A program made the translations under genes and the position numbers. Of a stretch of 64,000 bases of DNA, positions 7,567-15,871 are shown in pieces. This DNA is from Chryseobacterium angstadtii (GTDB taxonomy: Bacteria > Bacteroidota > Bacteroidia > Flavobacteriales > Weeksellaceae). The notes beneath the pieces were generated by a model. That model saw only the letters and a list, made by a program, of their open reading frames with translations, searched no databases and was not told the DNA's origin. Position 1 is the first letter of the stretch; every line of letters starts with the position of its first letter. Location: positions 868,001-932,000 of the forward strand of contig NZ_LFND01000001.1 in assembly GCF_001045465.1 (NCBI RefSeq), given 5' to 3'.

Positions 7567-10392
7567 TTAAAAGTTCAGTTTTATTCCGAGGTTACATCTT
7601 ACTCCGTAATATTCTACCTGCTCCGGGCGGTCTTCATTCTTTCCGAAATGATAGATGAGAGGTTTGTTCAGGATGTTGTTCACATCTGCGTACAGCATAA
7701 GGTGTTTGGTCAGTTGATAAGATCCTCCGAAATCCAGACTGCTGTACTTTCCGTAGTAAGAATCATTGAGATCGTCTTCAGCATATTCTACGGCATATTT
7801 TCCTTTGTAGTTGTACGCCAGTCTTGCATTAAATCCTTTTTTCTCAAAGAATAATTGTACGTTATAAAGTTCTTTTGCCTGGTAAGGAAGGGCTACTTTT
7901 CTTCCGCTTGGCTTTTCCATTTCAGAGGTCATAAAAGTAGCATTCACCTGAGTTCCGAAATATTGAAGGAAACCGGGAAGGAAATCAAACCTTTTGGTCG
8001 TTCCAAGCTCTATACCGCCTAGCCATGCTGCTTTCCCGTTGTTGGGTGCTGTAAACTGTACCCCATTCATTCCATTATAATTTCCTATAAAAGAATCCTG
8101 GAAAATAGGATCTGTAATCGATTTATAGAAAACACCTCCGCTTAGGATCCCGACATTTGAGAAGTAATATTCTCCCATCAGATCAAAGTTGAGTGAATAG
8201 GTAGGATTAAGATCCGGATTTCCACCTTTAAATTCATTATCAGCTTCAATATAGGTTCCGCCTGGTGTAAGATCTCCGAAGTTAGGTCTTGAAAAAGTTC
8301 TTGTTGCAGCAAAACGGATATTGGTTTTATCGTTTAAGGTATACTTTACATGAAGCATAGGAAGAACGGCGAGATAGTTTTTTGTTTTTTCAACCGGGGT
8401 CAGAACATCGTCTATCACATTGTATCCTTTTACTTTGGTGTTGGTATTGGACAACCGGATTCCTCCTAAAATAATGATCTTGTCATTCAGTTTATAGGTT
8501 CCCATTCCGTAGGCGTCCGCATGTTTTTCAAAAACATCAAAATTTCTGCCCAGTGCTTTATTGTATTCCAATGCTTCCGAATCTGCCGGATTGATTTTCA
8601 GATTCCCCTGATTCTGAAACCAGAACTGATCCATTCCCGTTGTAGAAAGCACAGGCCCGAAAGTATTTCCGATGTGGGCATTCATTTCACTTAAATATTT
8701 AGGACCGTTTGGCTGGGTAGTGATGTAGGGTGAATAATCAGATAGAAGAGGAGCAGTTCCCCCATTCCAGTTGTAGAAAATGTCAGAAAACCGGGCATTA
8801 CGTTCCTTATCTCTGTATTTGAATCCGTATTTCAGAGTCAGTTTATCAGAAGTATTGATTTCATGATTGAAGGCTGCTACAATTTTATCTTTTTCTTCCA
8901 CGAAAACTTTGTAGAATTCAAGATCTGTAAACCTCATTTGCGAAGCATCCATTTTAAAACCCGGATCGCTGTAGAAACTAAAAAGGGCATCTGGGTTTTT
9001 ATAGTCCAGCTTTCCGCCATCTGCTTTCCAGTAAGCTCTTGGACCGTTTCCTCTGTTGGAAATATAATCTGAATTGATTCCTACTCCGGACTGGGTGTAC
9101 TTGATTACATAATAAGAATTGTTTTGCTTATCGGGAATGTTTCCGTATTTAAATCTGTTGTCATAATACGATAAATCCCAGTCTATTTTTCCTTTGTTTA
9201 AAGTATGAACTCCGCCTAAAGAAACAGAAGTAAGCTCCGTGATCAGAAGGTTATGGATGTTCTGAAGCTCCACTCTTGCGGTATTATTGGCCGAACTGAA
9301 TTTATCAAACCTGATTCTGTGTTTGTAATGCGTCTCATCATCCGAAAGTGTTCCGTACATTCCTTTTAGATAGAATGTATTTTTGGGAGAAAGAACATAT
9401 TCAAAGGCAGCATTCACACCCGTTGTCTTTCTTACTCCGTTGTAATCGCGGAGTTCCATTCTGAAAACCCCTTCATCACCACTTCTTCTTGCCTCGAAAT
9501 TATCGGTAGACCAGTTTCTGATAAAGTGCGCCACATTGAATAAATACCCGAATTTTTTATCTTTCGTTCTTCCTCCGTAAAGAAGGCCGAGGTTGTAAAC
9601 TCCTTTATCTGATTTGGCATTATAACCGCTTCCCACAGTGGCTTTGAATTCCGTTTTCATGGGAGGTGTTTTCGTGATGAAATTCACACCGCCACCAATT
9701 CCGTCTGCTTCCATGTCCGGGGTAAATGATTTGTTGACATGTACATAAGAGATCAGCTCAGTAGGAAAGAAATCAAAGGCTGTGGCTCTGGAAGTAGTTT
9801 CTTCTTCTGCGGTAGGAAGCCTGTTTCCGTTGATGGTTGTAGATGCCCAAAACGGAGGAAGTCCTCTTAATGAAACAAATCTTCCTTCTCCCTGGTCCCT
9901 TTCGATGGAAACACCCTGAACACGCTGTACAGTTTCTGCAGCATTTCTGTCCGGTAGCTTTCCTATTCCGTCCGATGCAATTACGTTGGTAATATTCACT
10001 GCATTTTTCTGAAGGTTTAAAGCTCTTGCTTCAGTATTTTTCAAAGTTCCTGTTACGACAACTTCATCAATGTTTTTTCTTGGCTGGGAGAGTTTTACAG
10101 CGCCCAGATCCAATGTTTCTCCGGCTTTTATATCTATAGCAATATCAGAGGTTTCATAGCCGATGTAACTTATCTGTAAAGTATAATGGCCTTCTTTGAT
10201 ATCGTTAATGGTGAATTTTCCGTCAACATCTGTAGCTGTATTTTTGGGTAAACCATTTATTTTGACTGAAGCGCCGGGAAGGGGTTGGGCGTCATCAAAT
10301 ACGGTTCCTATAATTAACTGCTTTTGTGCCGAGACAAAAAGAGCAAGACAAACAAAAGCAAGGGTAAGTAATTTCTCTAAATTTGTTTTCAT
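7567..10392 (-). CDS. TonB-dependent outer-membrane receptor of the phosphonate locus
   Basis: I start at the ATG at 10392 because it begins a normal signal peptide (MKTNLEKLLTLAFVCLALFVSAQ). The upstream in-frame ATG at 10425 adds 11 residues before it. The mature protein has a carboxypeptidase-regulatory-like domain (about 35-110), a TonB plug (about 115-250, with ALNLQKNAVNITNVIASDGIGKLPDRNAAE-type TIGR01782 text) and a beta barrel ending in LNF. It is about 940 aa, usual for this class. As first gene of the operon it should import the operon's substrate across the outer membrane. The operator palindrome lies about 280 bp upstream. Confidence 0.9.
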   Translation of the reverse strand: MKTNLEKLLTLAFVCLALFVSAQKQLIIGTVFDDAQPLPGASVKINGLPKNTATDVDGKFTINDIKEGHYTLQISYIGYETSDIAIDIKAGETLDLGAVKLSQPRKNIDEVVVTGTLKNTEARALNLQKNAVNITNVIASDGIGKLPDRNAAETVQRVQGVSIERDQGEGRFVSLRGLPPFWASTTINGNRLPTAEEETTSRATAFDFFPTELISYVHVNKSFTPDMEADGIGGGVNFITKTPPMKTEFKATVGSGYNAKSDKGVYNLGLLYGGRTKDKKFGYLFNVAHFIRNWSTDNFEARRSGDEGVFRMELRDYNGVRKTTGVNAAFEYVLSPKNTFYLKGMYGTLSDDETHYKHRIRFDKFSSANNTARVELQNIHNLLITELTSVSLGGVHTLNKGKIDWDLSYYDNRFKYGNIPDKQNNSYYVIKYTQSGVGINSDYISNRGNGPRAYWKADGGKLDYKNPDALFSFYSDPGFKMDASQMRFTDLEFYKVFVEEKDKIVAAFNHEINTSDKLTLKYGFKYRDKERNARFSDIFYNWNGGTAPLLSDYSPYITTQPNGPKYLSEMNAHIGNTFGPVLSTTGMDQFWFQNQGNLKINPADSEALEYNKALGRNFDVFEKHADAYGMGTYKLNDKIIILGGIRLSNTNTKVKGYNVIDDVLTPVEKTKNYLAVLPMLHVKYTLNDKTNIRFAATRTFSRPNFGDLTPGGTYIEADNEFKGGNPDLNPTYSLNFDLMGEYYFSNVGILSGGVFYKSITDPIFQDSFIGNYNGMNGVQFTAPNNGKAAWLGGIELGTTKRFDFLPGFLQYFGTQVNATFMTSEMEKPSGRKVALPYQAKELYNVQLFFEKKGFNARLAYNYKGKYAVEYAEDDLNDSYYGKYSSLDFGGSYQLTKHLMLYADVNNILNKPLIYHFGKNEDRPEQVEYYGVRCNLGIKLNF

Positions 10393-10554
10393 TTTTACAT
10401 ATATTAAATTTTTTATGCAAATCAAGCTAATAATTTTAATATATATAAATATTTTGTATTAAGTATTGTTTAACAAATCAGAGCGGTTTGTTACTTGTAT
10501 TTTACTCTGTTTCTCCTTTGAAAAACAAGAATGAAAATCGCGAATCATTCTTTT

Positions 10555-10574
10555 AGTCCTTTGCTTTAAGGACT
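10555..10574. other. Small hairpin in the receptor leader
   Basis: AGTCCTT (10555-10561) and AAGGACT (10568-10574) form a 7-bp stem with a 6-nt loop, inside the 359-bp spacer between the regulator and the receptor. No T run follows on the minus strand, so it may be a leader structure rather than a terminator. Apart from this and the palindrome at 10673, I see nothing else in the spacer. Confidence 0.35.
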
Positions 10575-10672
10575 TATAAGACTTTTTGGAAATTTATTTT
10601 TAGTTGAAATTTTGATAAAGAATGTCCCTTTCGGTTAACATAACGTTAATTTTGAATGGAAACAGGAAAATT

Positions 10673-10697
10673 AAAAGTTTACTATTTGTAAACTTTT
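10673..10697. promoter_or_regulatory. 25-bp operator-like palindrome before the receptor operon
   Basis: AAAAGTTTAC and GTAAACTTTT are perfect 10-bp arms around TATTT. The core equals the sites at 4128-4142 and 4170-4184. It lies between the XRE-cupin gene (stop at 10752) and the receptor operon. It is a good candidate binding site for that regulator, controlling operon and phosphodiesterase together. Confidence 0.62.
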
Positions 10698-10751
10698 GGA
10701 ATTGATTATAGAAATAAATGCTCGAAAAGAGCAATGAAAAGTGAAGAATTA

Positions 10752-11321
10752 CTATGCCGTATAAAAGTAAAGAACAAGCATAATACAACTCTCATTGCTG
10801 ATGCTTACCGGAACGTGCGGAAACTTCCCGTTGAAATAAAGAGAATCTCCTTCTTGTAAAATAATTTCCTCGTTGTCTATAATGTATTTTACTTCGCCTT
10901 TCAGAATATATTTGAATTCCCAGGCATCTGTAATCACTTTTTCTCTTTTGGAGTTGGGTTCAAGGGTAAGCAGGACTGCTTCGAAACCTAAAGAATGAAG
11001 GCTTTTGCTGAAGATGTGCATGTACTTAAAACCTTCGGCCTCTACTTCTTTTTCGATGACCTGCTGGCTGTCTTTGGGAAGATAAATAAACTTGGCGCTG
11101 GATTTTTTTTCCACTCCTTCAAAGAAATAGCTGGCATCAATCTCCAGAGACTGGATCATATCCAAAAGTACAGGGAGAGAAGGAATAGTTCTTCCGTTCT
11201 CGATCCTGGAAACAAGGCCATTGCTTACATTGGCTTTGGAGGCCAGTTCATTGATGGTTAAATTATTCTTTTTCCTGATATCTTTCAGTCGTTTACCGAT
11301 ACCTATTAAAAAATCATTCAT
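10752..11321 (-). CDS. XRE-family regulator with C-terminal cupin
   Basis: The 189-aa protein has an N-terminal helix-turn-helix (about 8-62, LTINELASKANVSNGLVSRI) and a C-terminal cupin_2 barrel (about 110-185, EGDSLYFNGKFPHVP). This is the usual layout of PuuR/SutR-like regulators, whose cupin binds a small effector. It is the first gene of the phosphonate locus in transcription order and probably controls it through the TTTAC-N5-GTAAA sites. A -7 element TAACTTTG at 11380-11373 places transcription about 45 nt before this ATG. Confidence 0.9.
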   Translation of the reverse strand: MNDFLIGIGKRLKDIRKKNNLTINELASKANVSNGLVSRIENGRTIPSLPVLLDMIQSLEIDASYFFEGVEKKSSAKFIYLPKDSQQVIEKEVEAEGFKYMHIFSKSLHSLGFEAVLLTLEPNSKREKVITDAWEFKYILKGEVKYIIDNEEIILQEGDSLYFNGKFPHVPVSISNESCIMLVLYFYTA

Positions 11322-11360
11322 AGTGTTTGCAATTTAACCTCAATTATTTTTTCTCATTAT

Positions 11361-11395
11361 TATATAGAAGGACAAAGTTAGTATTATTCTATATA
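11361..11395 (-). promoter_or_regulatory. Promoter region of the XRE-cupin gene with inverted repeat
   Basis: The minus strand carries TAACTTTG (11380-11373), matching the Bacteroidota -7 consensus TAnnTTTG. TATATAGAA (11361-11369) and TTCTATATA (11387-11395) flank it as a perfect 9-bp inverted repeat, a possible autoregulatory site. I see no good -33 TTG. Confidence 0.45.
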
Positions 11396-11438
11396 GGTTT
11401 TGTATGATGTGGAGTCAATTCATTGAAAATTGTTATTT

Positions 11439-11470
11439 GCCATCTTAGCTTTCTCAGCCTATTTGCCCTT
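11439..11470. repeat. Direct repeat, left copy, flanking the two-component system
   Basis: About 32 bp here (GCCATCTTAGC, TTCTCAGCC, ATTTGCCCTT) match 13821-13853 with only a handful of differences, in the same orientation. The two copies bracket the response regulator and histidine kinase genes. Confidence 0.5.
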
Positions 11471-11486
11471 GTATCCTTCCTTCATT

Positions 11487-11516
11487 TTGCCCTTTCACCC
11501 TTTTCCCTTACTTTTG
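11487..11516 (+). promoter_or_regulatory. Promoter of the two-component operon
   Basis: TTG (11487-11489), 19 bp, then TACTTTTG (11509-11516) is a full match to the Bacteroidota TTG-N19-TAnnTTTG promoter. Transcription should begin near 11523, 11 bp before the ATG at 11534. This rules out the longer open frame that starts at 11423. Confidence 0.7.
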
Positions 11517-11533
11517 TAACATTCCTTATTTCA

Positions 11534-12241
11534 ATGAAAAAAATTATCCTTATTGAAGACGAAACCAGTGTGGTCTCTTTTATAAAAAAAGGGCTTCAGG
11601 AGAACGGATACGAAGTTTCCGTGGCTTTTGACGGGCGTACAGGTGTACAGCTGGTGCAGGCCAATGATTTTGATCTGGTGGTTTTGGATATTATGCTGCC
11701 GGAAATGAATGGGTTGGATGTCTGCAAAGAGATCAGGAAAACCAATCAGCATGTTCCGATTCTGTTTTTAACGGCATTGGGAACGTCTGAAAATATTGTA
11801 CTGGGCCTGGAAAGTGGAGGAGATGATTATCTGGTAAAACCGTTTAAATTTATTGAATTGGTTGCCAGGGTGAAATCATTATTGAGAAGAAGCCTGGGAA
11901 TAAGTGCTCAGGAAGCTATAGAGCCTGAACCTGATAACGAACATGTATTTCAGTTCTCGGATTTGATGGTGAATGATTATACAAAGAAAGTCACCCGCGC
12001 CGGCGAAGAAATTTCACTCACCTCTACAGAATATAAACTGCTGCTGTATTTCCTGAATAACCCGGAAAAAGTAATTTCAAGGGCTGAAATTCTGGATGCA
12101 GTTTGGGGCGTAAATTATGAACTGGGAACCAATGTAGTAGATGTTTATGTAAATTATCTGAGGAAAAAGCTGGATAGTCAGGATGATAATAAACTGATTC
12201 ATACTGTGATAGGAATGGGATACGTATTGAAAAAACCTTGA
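11534..12241 (+). CDS. OmpR-family response regulator
   Basis: The 235-aa regulator has a receiver domain (1-115) and a C-terminal winged helix (about 140-233, ending GMGYVLKKP). The phosphoacceptor is D52 in LDIMLPE, with acidic pair E8-D9, T80 region (FLTALG) and K102 (VKPF). An in-frame ATG at 11423 would add 37 residues of pyrimidine-rich spacer text that lie upstream of the promoter, so I use 11534. Its stop is 3 bp from the histidine kinase start, so they form a pair. OmpR-type proteins bind tandem repeats about 11 bp apart, and such an array lies before the gene at 14003. Confidence 0.95.
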   Translation: MKKIILIEDETSVVSFIKKGLQENGYEVSVAFDGRTGVQLVQANDFDLVVLDIMLPEMNGLDVCKEIRKTNQHVPILFLTALGTSENIVLGLESGGDDYLVKPFKFIELVARVKSLLRRSLGISAQEAIEPEPDNEHVFQFSDLMVNDYTKKVTRAGEEISLTSTEYKLLLYFLNNPEKVISRAEILDAVWGVNYELGTNVVDVYVNYLRKKLDSQDDNKLIHTVIGMGYVLKKP

Positions 12242-12244
12242 TGA

Positions 12245-13648
12245 ATGTTTAATAAAGTTGTTACAAATCAGACCAAAACAATGGTGCTTCTTATGCTGGT
12301 GTTTACCGCCATCATACTGCTTTTCAGTGGGTTGGTTTATTTTTCAATTGTCAACTTTTCGCATCAGAGGTTTTATGAACTGCTTAAAATCCGTACCACT
12401 ACCATTGTTCAGATTGAAAAAGGAAAAGAGCACCTCGATCTTCCGGAAAATTATATCCTCAATAGCCTGAACGATGAGGAACTTCCGATGGAAAGGGACT
12501 ATGTTTTTGCTGTTCCCACAGATTCCAATTTCAAAAAAATATCGCAGGAAGTGCATATCCCCGATTATTTTTTCAAAAGTATTGTCAAAAAAGGAGAAGC
12601 CAATTATAATGATAAAGAGTTTTATTATATCGGGCAGACCTTTAAATATGACGATAAAGACTATATCGCGATTGCTTCGGCCAAAAACCATTATGTAATT
12701 TATTATCTCGGGTTTTTAAAAAGAACGCTGATCACGTGTATTGTGCTTTCACTGTTCTTCAGTATGATTTTTTCTTTTTATCTGTCTAAAACCTTATTCA
12801 GACCTATCCTGAAAATTACGGGGAAAGTAAAGGAAATCAGTTCCGAAAATCTCCACCTCAGACTGGAAGCCCAGCCGGATAATAAAGAACTGAACGAGCT
12901 GGTAGATACCTTCAATGGAATGCTCAACCGTATAGAAACGTCTTTTGAAACCCAGAATCATCTGATTGGAAATGTTTCGCACGAATTAAGAACTCCCTTA
13001 ACTTCCATTATGGGAGAAGCGGATGTGGCTCTTTCCATCAACAGAACGGCAGACGAATATAAAGATACACTGGAAATTATTCTGGATGAAGCAGAAAAGC
13101 TGGATAAGAAAATCAAAGCCTTATTAATGATTGCCCAAACAGGTTTTGACGGGAAGATTCAGAAGATGGATAAGGTAAGAATTGATCAGCTGCTTTGGGA
13201 TGTGATCGAGACTCTCAGAAAAATTGATGCAAGAAACAATATCTATCTGGATATCAGTATGCTCCCGGATAATCCGAAAAAATTAAAAGTCCAGGGGAAC
13301 GAGCAGCTGCTGCATCTTGCGGTAGCCAATATCATCAACAATGGCTGTAAATATTCTAATTTTCAGCAGGTAAAAGTGTCGCTTGGCGCTACGGATACCG
13401 ATGTCTATATTATTGTAAAAGATTTCGGAATCGGGATTCCGGAGGTTGAAATGAACAAAATCTACGATCCTTTCTTCAGGGCTTCTAATACCAAAAACTA
13501 CGAAGGCTACGGAATCGGGCTTCCATTAGCCAGAAACATTGTAAGAATGCATCAGGGCGAATTAATTGTAAGTTCTCACGAAAACCAGGGAACGACCGTA
13601 CAGATGCGTTTTCCGAATTTTTATAGTATGATGCCGGAGGGTGTTTAG
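12245..13648 (+). CDS. Sensor histidine kinase (HAMP, HisKA, HATPase)
   Basis: The 467-aa inner-membrane kinase has TM1 (about 13-35), a periplasmic sensor region (about 36-155), TM2 (about 158-182), HAMP (about 183-237) and HisKA with phosphorylated H246 (NVSHELRTPLTS). HATPase motifs are N box NIINNGCKYS, G1 DFGIGIP and G2 GYGIGLPLA. It is the cognate partner of the upstream OmpR-type regulator. The signal is unknown: the sensor region has no domain I recognise. Confidence 0.95.
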   Translation: MFNKVVTNQTKTMVLLMLVFTAIILLFSGLVYFSIVNFSHQRFYELLKIRTTTIVQIEKGKEHLDLPENYILNSLNDEELPMERDYVFAVPTDSNFKKISQEVHIPDYFFKSIVKKGEANYNDKEFYYIGQTFKYDDKDYIAIASAKNHYVIYYLGFLKRTLITCIVLSLFFSMIFSFYLSKTLFRPILKITGKVKEISSENLHLRLEAQPDNKELNELVDTFNGMLNRIETSFETQNHLIGNVSHELRTPLTSIMGEADVALSINRTADEYKDTLEIILDEAEKLDKKIKALLMIAQTGFDGKIQKMDKVRIDQLLWDVIETLRKIDARNNIYLDISMLPDNPKKLKVQGNEQLLHLAVANIINNGCKYSNFQQVKVSLGATDTDVYIIVKDFGIGIPEVEMNKIYDPFFRASNTKNYEGYGIGLPLARNIVRMHQGELIVSSHENQGTTVQMRFPNFYSMMPEGV

Positions 13649-13820
13649 ATAATAGCTGCGTTTATTTTGCTGAGGTAGAAACCCGGGTCTGTTCTTTTAT
13701 AAAATTCAAAAAATAGAACAATTACATAAAAGCCATTAAGATAATGTGGCTCACATGCCCTGTTTATTATCCCGAAAACCTCTTTACAAATTCACAATCC
13801 TCGTTTCCTCAGCCTTCTTC

Positions 13821-13853
13821 GCCATATTAGCCTTCTCAGCTTTCTTTGCCCTT
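13821..13853. repeat. Direct repeat, right copy, flanking the two-component system
   Basis: This is the partner of 11439-11470 (GCCATATTAGC, CTTCTCAGC, TTTGCCCTT), in the same orientation. A shorter diverged piece, CTCAGCCTTCTTC, lies directly left of it (13808-13820). The rest of the 13649-13880 spacer shows nothing else. Confidence 0.5.
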
Positions 13854-13884
13854 AAACTTCCCATATTAACACCCCTTAACAATA

Positions 13885-13962
13885 TTCTAATCTCATTCTA
13901 ATCTCTTTAATCACATTTTAATTCCGTTCCAAAGAGCTTCTAATCTTGCCGCTTTAGTTTTG
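13885..13962 (+). promoter_or_regulatory. Promoter with tandem TAATC boxes before the UspA-like gene
   Basis: TAATC/T boxes start at 13888, 13899, 13908, 13919 and 13941, mostly 11 or 22 bp apart. The first two are identical over TTCTAATCTC. A -7 element TAGTTTTG follows at 13955-13962, without a -33 TTG. Phased direct repeats with a weak promoter are what an OmpR-type activator uses, and the response regulator at 11534 is the nearest candidate. Confidence 0.55.
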
Positions 13963-14002
13963 TATCATCAAAATAAGATAACACAAACTAAATCTAAAAG
14001 AT

Positions 14003-14497
14003 ATGACCAAAACAATCTTAATCGCAACGGATTACTCTCTTGAGTCACTGAACATATTAAAAAAAGTACTAAAAGAGAAAGAAGCTTCTGAAGATCAGAA
14101 CCAGTATAATATTCTTCTGGTTTCAGGATATGAGGCCGGAGATTCTATCAGAGATCTTCTGTTCAACACAAAAAACACGGTTTTTAATAAAATCAGATCA
14201 CAGGAGTTCTGCGATGCATACGGAATCATCAAAAATAAATACCCGCACTTAATCAATAAAATTATCTGCGACATTTTCACCGGAAGTTTCCAAAGAACCT
14301 TCAACAACTATGTGAAATCGGAGAATATTGAGGAGGCATATTACTCGCCATCTATTAAAAGTAAAGGTAAAGGAAAATTCGATATCGCTCCTTACATCAA
14401 AAAATGCAAAGAACTTCAGGTTCAGGAAATTAAGGTTGAGATGCCAGAAAGACTTCCGGAAAGAGGAAGACTGGCTGAGATCTTTGTGGAAGCTTAA
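14003..14497 (+). CDS. UspA-like hypothetical protein
   Basis: The 164-aa soluble protein begins KTILIATDYSLESLNILKKVL, the beta1-alpha1 pattern of universal stress proteins, with later strand YNILLVSGY. It lacks the C-terminal G-2x-G-9x-G ATP-binding motif of UspA proteins, so it is at best a distant or non-ATP-binding relative. It is followed 33 bp later by the DUF1275 gene and sits behind the TAATC-box promoter, so it may be an output of the neighbouring two-component system. The function is unknown. Confidence 0.75.
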   Translation: MTKTILIATDYSLESLNILKKVLKEKEASEDQNQYNILLVSGYEAGDSIRDLLFNTKNTVFNKIRSQEFCDAYGIIKNKYPHLINKIICDIFTGSFQRTFNNYVKSENIEEAYYSPSIKSKGKGKFDIAPYIKKCKELQVQEIKVEMPERLPERGRLAEIFVEA

Positions 14498-14530
14498 AGT
14501 ACAGTAAACACAATTTAAAAGAATAAAAAA

Positions 14531-15358
14531 ATGTTAAGAAATTATAGTAACAGCAGAACGTTGGGAGACAATATCAGATTGGGGACGCTGACTGCATTCA
14601 CTGCAGGGACTATAAATATTGCCTCTCTATTAATCTTTCTCTCTTTTACGTCGAACGTAACAGGGCACTACGCCATATTAGCGGCAGAAATCAGCAAAGG
14701 AAACTGGACACAGGTAGCTGTGGTAGGAGGATGGATTTTCCTCTTCTTCTTCGGAAGTTTTCTCTCTAATTTTATTGTAATCAATTTCAATAAGAGAAGT
14801 AAATACTTTGCCCATTCAATGCCGATTGCACTGGAAATCATCTGTTTGTTGTTTGTAGGAATATATGGACAGTTTTATTACCAGAAAACAGTTGCAGAAA
14901 CGGAATATCTGGTAGCATTGATGCTTTTTGCAACAGGACTTCAGAACGGGCTTACCGCAAGTATCTCCAATTTCTCGGTGAAAACAACCCACCTTACGGG
15001 TACTACTACCGACCTCGGGATTCTGCTTTCCATGTTTACTAAAAAGAAATATAGAAAAAGCGGAGAACTGGTTGCAAGAGCAAAACTGTTGATAAGCATT
15101 ATGATAGCTTATGTTTTAGGAGCGGTGTTCTCGGGACTTACGTATTATTATCTGGAATTCAGAGTGTTTTATGTGATAAGTCTTTGTCTCTTAATTGTGA
15201 TTGGGTATGATGCCTATAAGATTCATGTGAGACACTTTAATACCAAATACCGCTACAGCAGGATTTATAAAAAACCGAATGTATTGGCCTTCTTGTACGA
15301 CAAGATTCATGGTATTCCTAAAAGAAAAGAAAAAAGAACGCTTGTTTTTGATGAATAA
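14531..15358 (+). CDS. YoaK/DUF1275 family membrane protein
   Basis: The 275-aa protein has about six hydrophobic segments (near 20-45, 60-85, 95-115, 125-145, 180-205, 210-225). It carries the DUF1275 hallmarks TAGTINIASLLIF, TSNVTGHYAILAAEISKG and HLTGTTTDLGI. The C-terminal 45 residues are basic and cytoplasmic. The family has no firm function; transport has been suggested. It is probably cotranscribed with the preceding UspA-like gene and ends before a strong terminator. Confidence 0.88.
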   Translation: MLRNYSNSRTLGDNIRLGTLTAFTAGTINIASLLIFLSFTSNVTGHYAILAAEISKGNWTQVAVVGGWIFLFFFGSFLSNFIVINFNKRSKYFAHSMPIALEIICLLFVGIYGQFYYQKTVAETEYLVALMLFATGLQNGLTASISNFSVKTTHLTGTTTDLGILLSMFTKKKYRKSGELVARAKLLISIMIAYVLGAVFSGLTYYYLEFRVFYVISLCLLIVIGYDAYKIHVRHFNTKYRYSRIYKKPNVLAFLYDKIHGIPKRKEKRTLVFDE

Positions 15359-15413
15359 GCGACAATATATAAAGTAAATATCAGTATTATTTTTGTGTAA
15401 ACTAGCTGTGAGG

Positions 15414-15450
15414 CACCCCTTTTTGATGGTAGAAAAGGGGTGTTCTTTTT
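15414..15450 (+). terminator. Rho-independent terminator
   Basis: CACCCCTTTT (15414-15423) and AAAAGGGGTG (15433-15442) form a perfect 10-bp stem followed by TTCTTTTT. It ends the 14003-15358 operon. Confidence 0.88.
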
Positions 15451-15467
15451 CCATCAACTCAGAAACC

Positions 15468-15646
15468 TAATCTGTTTGTTTAACGCAAAGTTTGATCGTA
15501 AAGCCTTTTATTTTTAGGTAGGCAAAGGAGGAATCAATCTCTGATTGATTCGATGAAGCGGATGGATAATGCATACGCTTAGTCAGTGGCGTAGCCACCT
15601 ATCTTCGCCCACTTAAAACTTAAACAGATTATTTTTAGACTTTGCG
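15468..15646. repeat. Structured intergenic element
   Basis: Three short hairpins follow one another: GAATCAATC/GATTGATTC (15531-15551), AAGCG/CGCTT (15556-15580) and GTGGC/GCCAC (15586-15598). Two further inverted pairs flank them: TAATCTGTTT 15468-15477 with 15622-15631, and CGCAAAGT 15484-15491 with 15639-15646. These two pairs cross rather than nest. The core is less AT-rich than the rest of the spacer and has no open frame of note. It may be a structured RNA or a miniature repeat. Confidence 0.4.
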
Positions 15647-15844
15647 ATAAAAAGCAACCTGTTTTGTAGTAAAATACCTTTCTTTCAATATACAAATACA
15701 CCGTCATTTTGTAACTTCAATCCTCAATCGGAGTTCTTTTGATGCCGGGATTAAGAGCAGAGCAAAAAATCAGAATGTGATTAAAATGTTGATAATTAAA
15801 TTTTAATTCACGGTTTTAATGTTTTAATTACGGTTTCCATTGAC

Positions 15845-15852
15845 TATTTTTG
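15845..15852 (+). promoter_or_regulatory. mutL: -7 promoter element of mutL
   Basis: TATTTTTG matches TAnnTTTG and would start transcription near 15859, just before the ATG at 15872. TTTTAATT-type repeats at about 15801-15830 (TTTTAATTCACGG, TTTTAATG, TTTTAATTACGG) lie where a -33 box would be. Confidence 0.5.
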
Positions 15853-15871
15853 TAAGTTGATTAAACGTTTT

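Noticed and set aside
11423..11533. Longer N-terminus of the OmpR-type regulator
   Set aside because: The added residues come from pyrimidine-rich spacer that contains the direct repeat and a full promoter ending at 11516.
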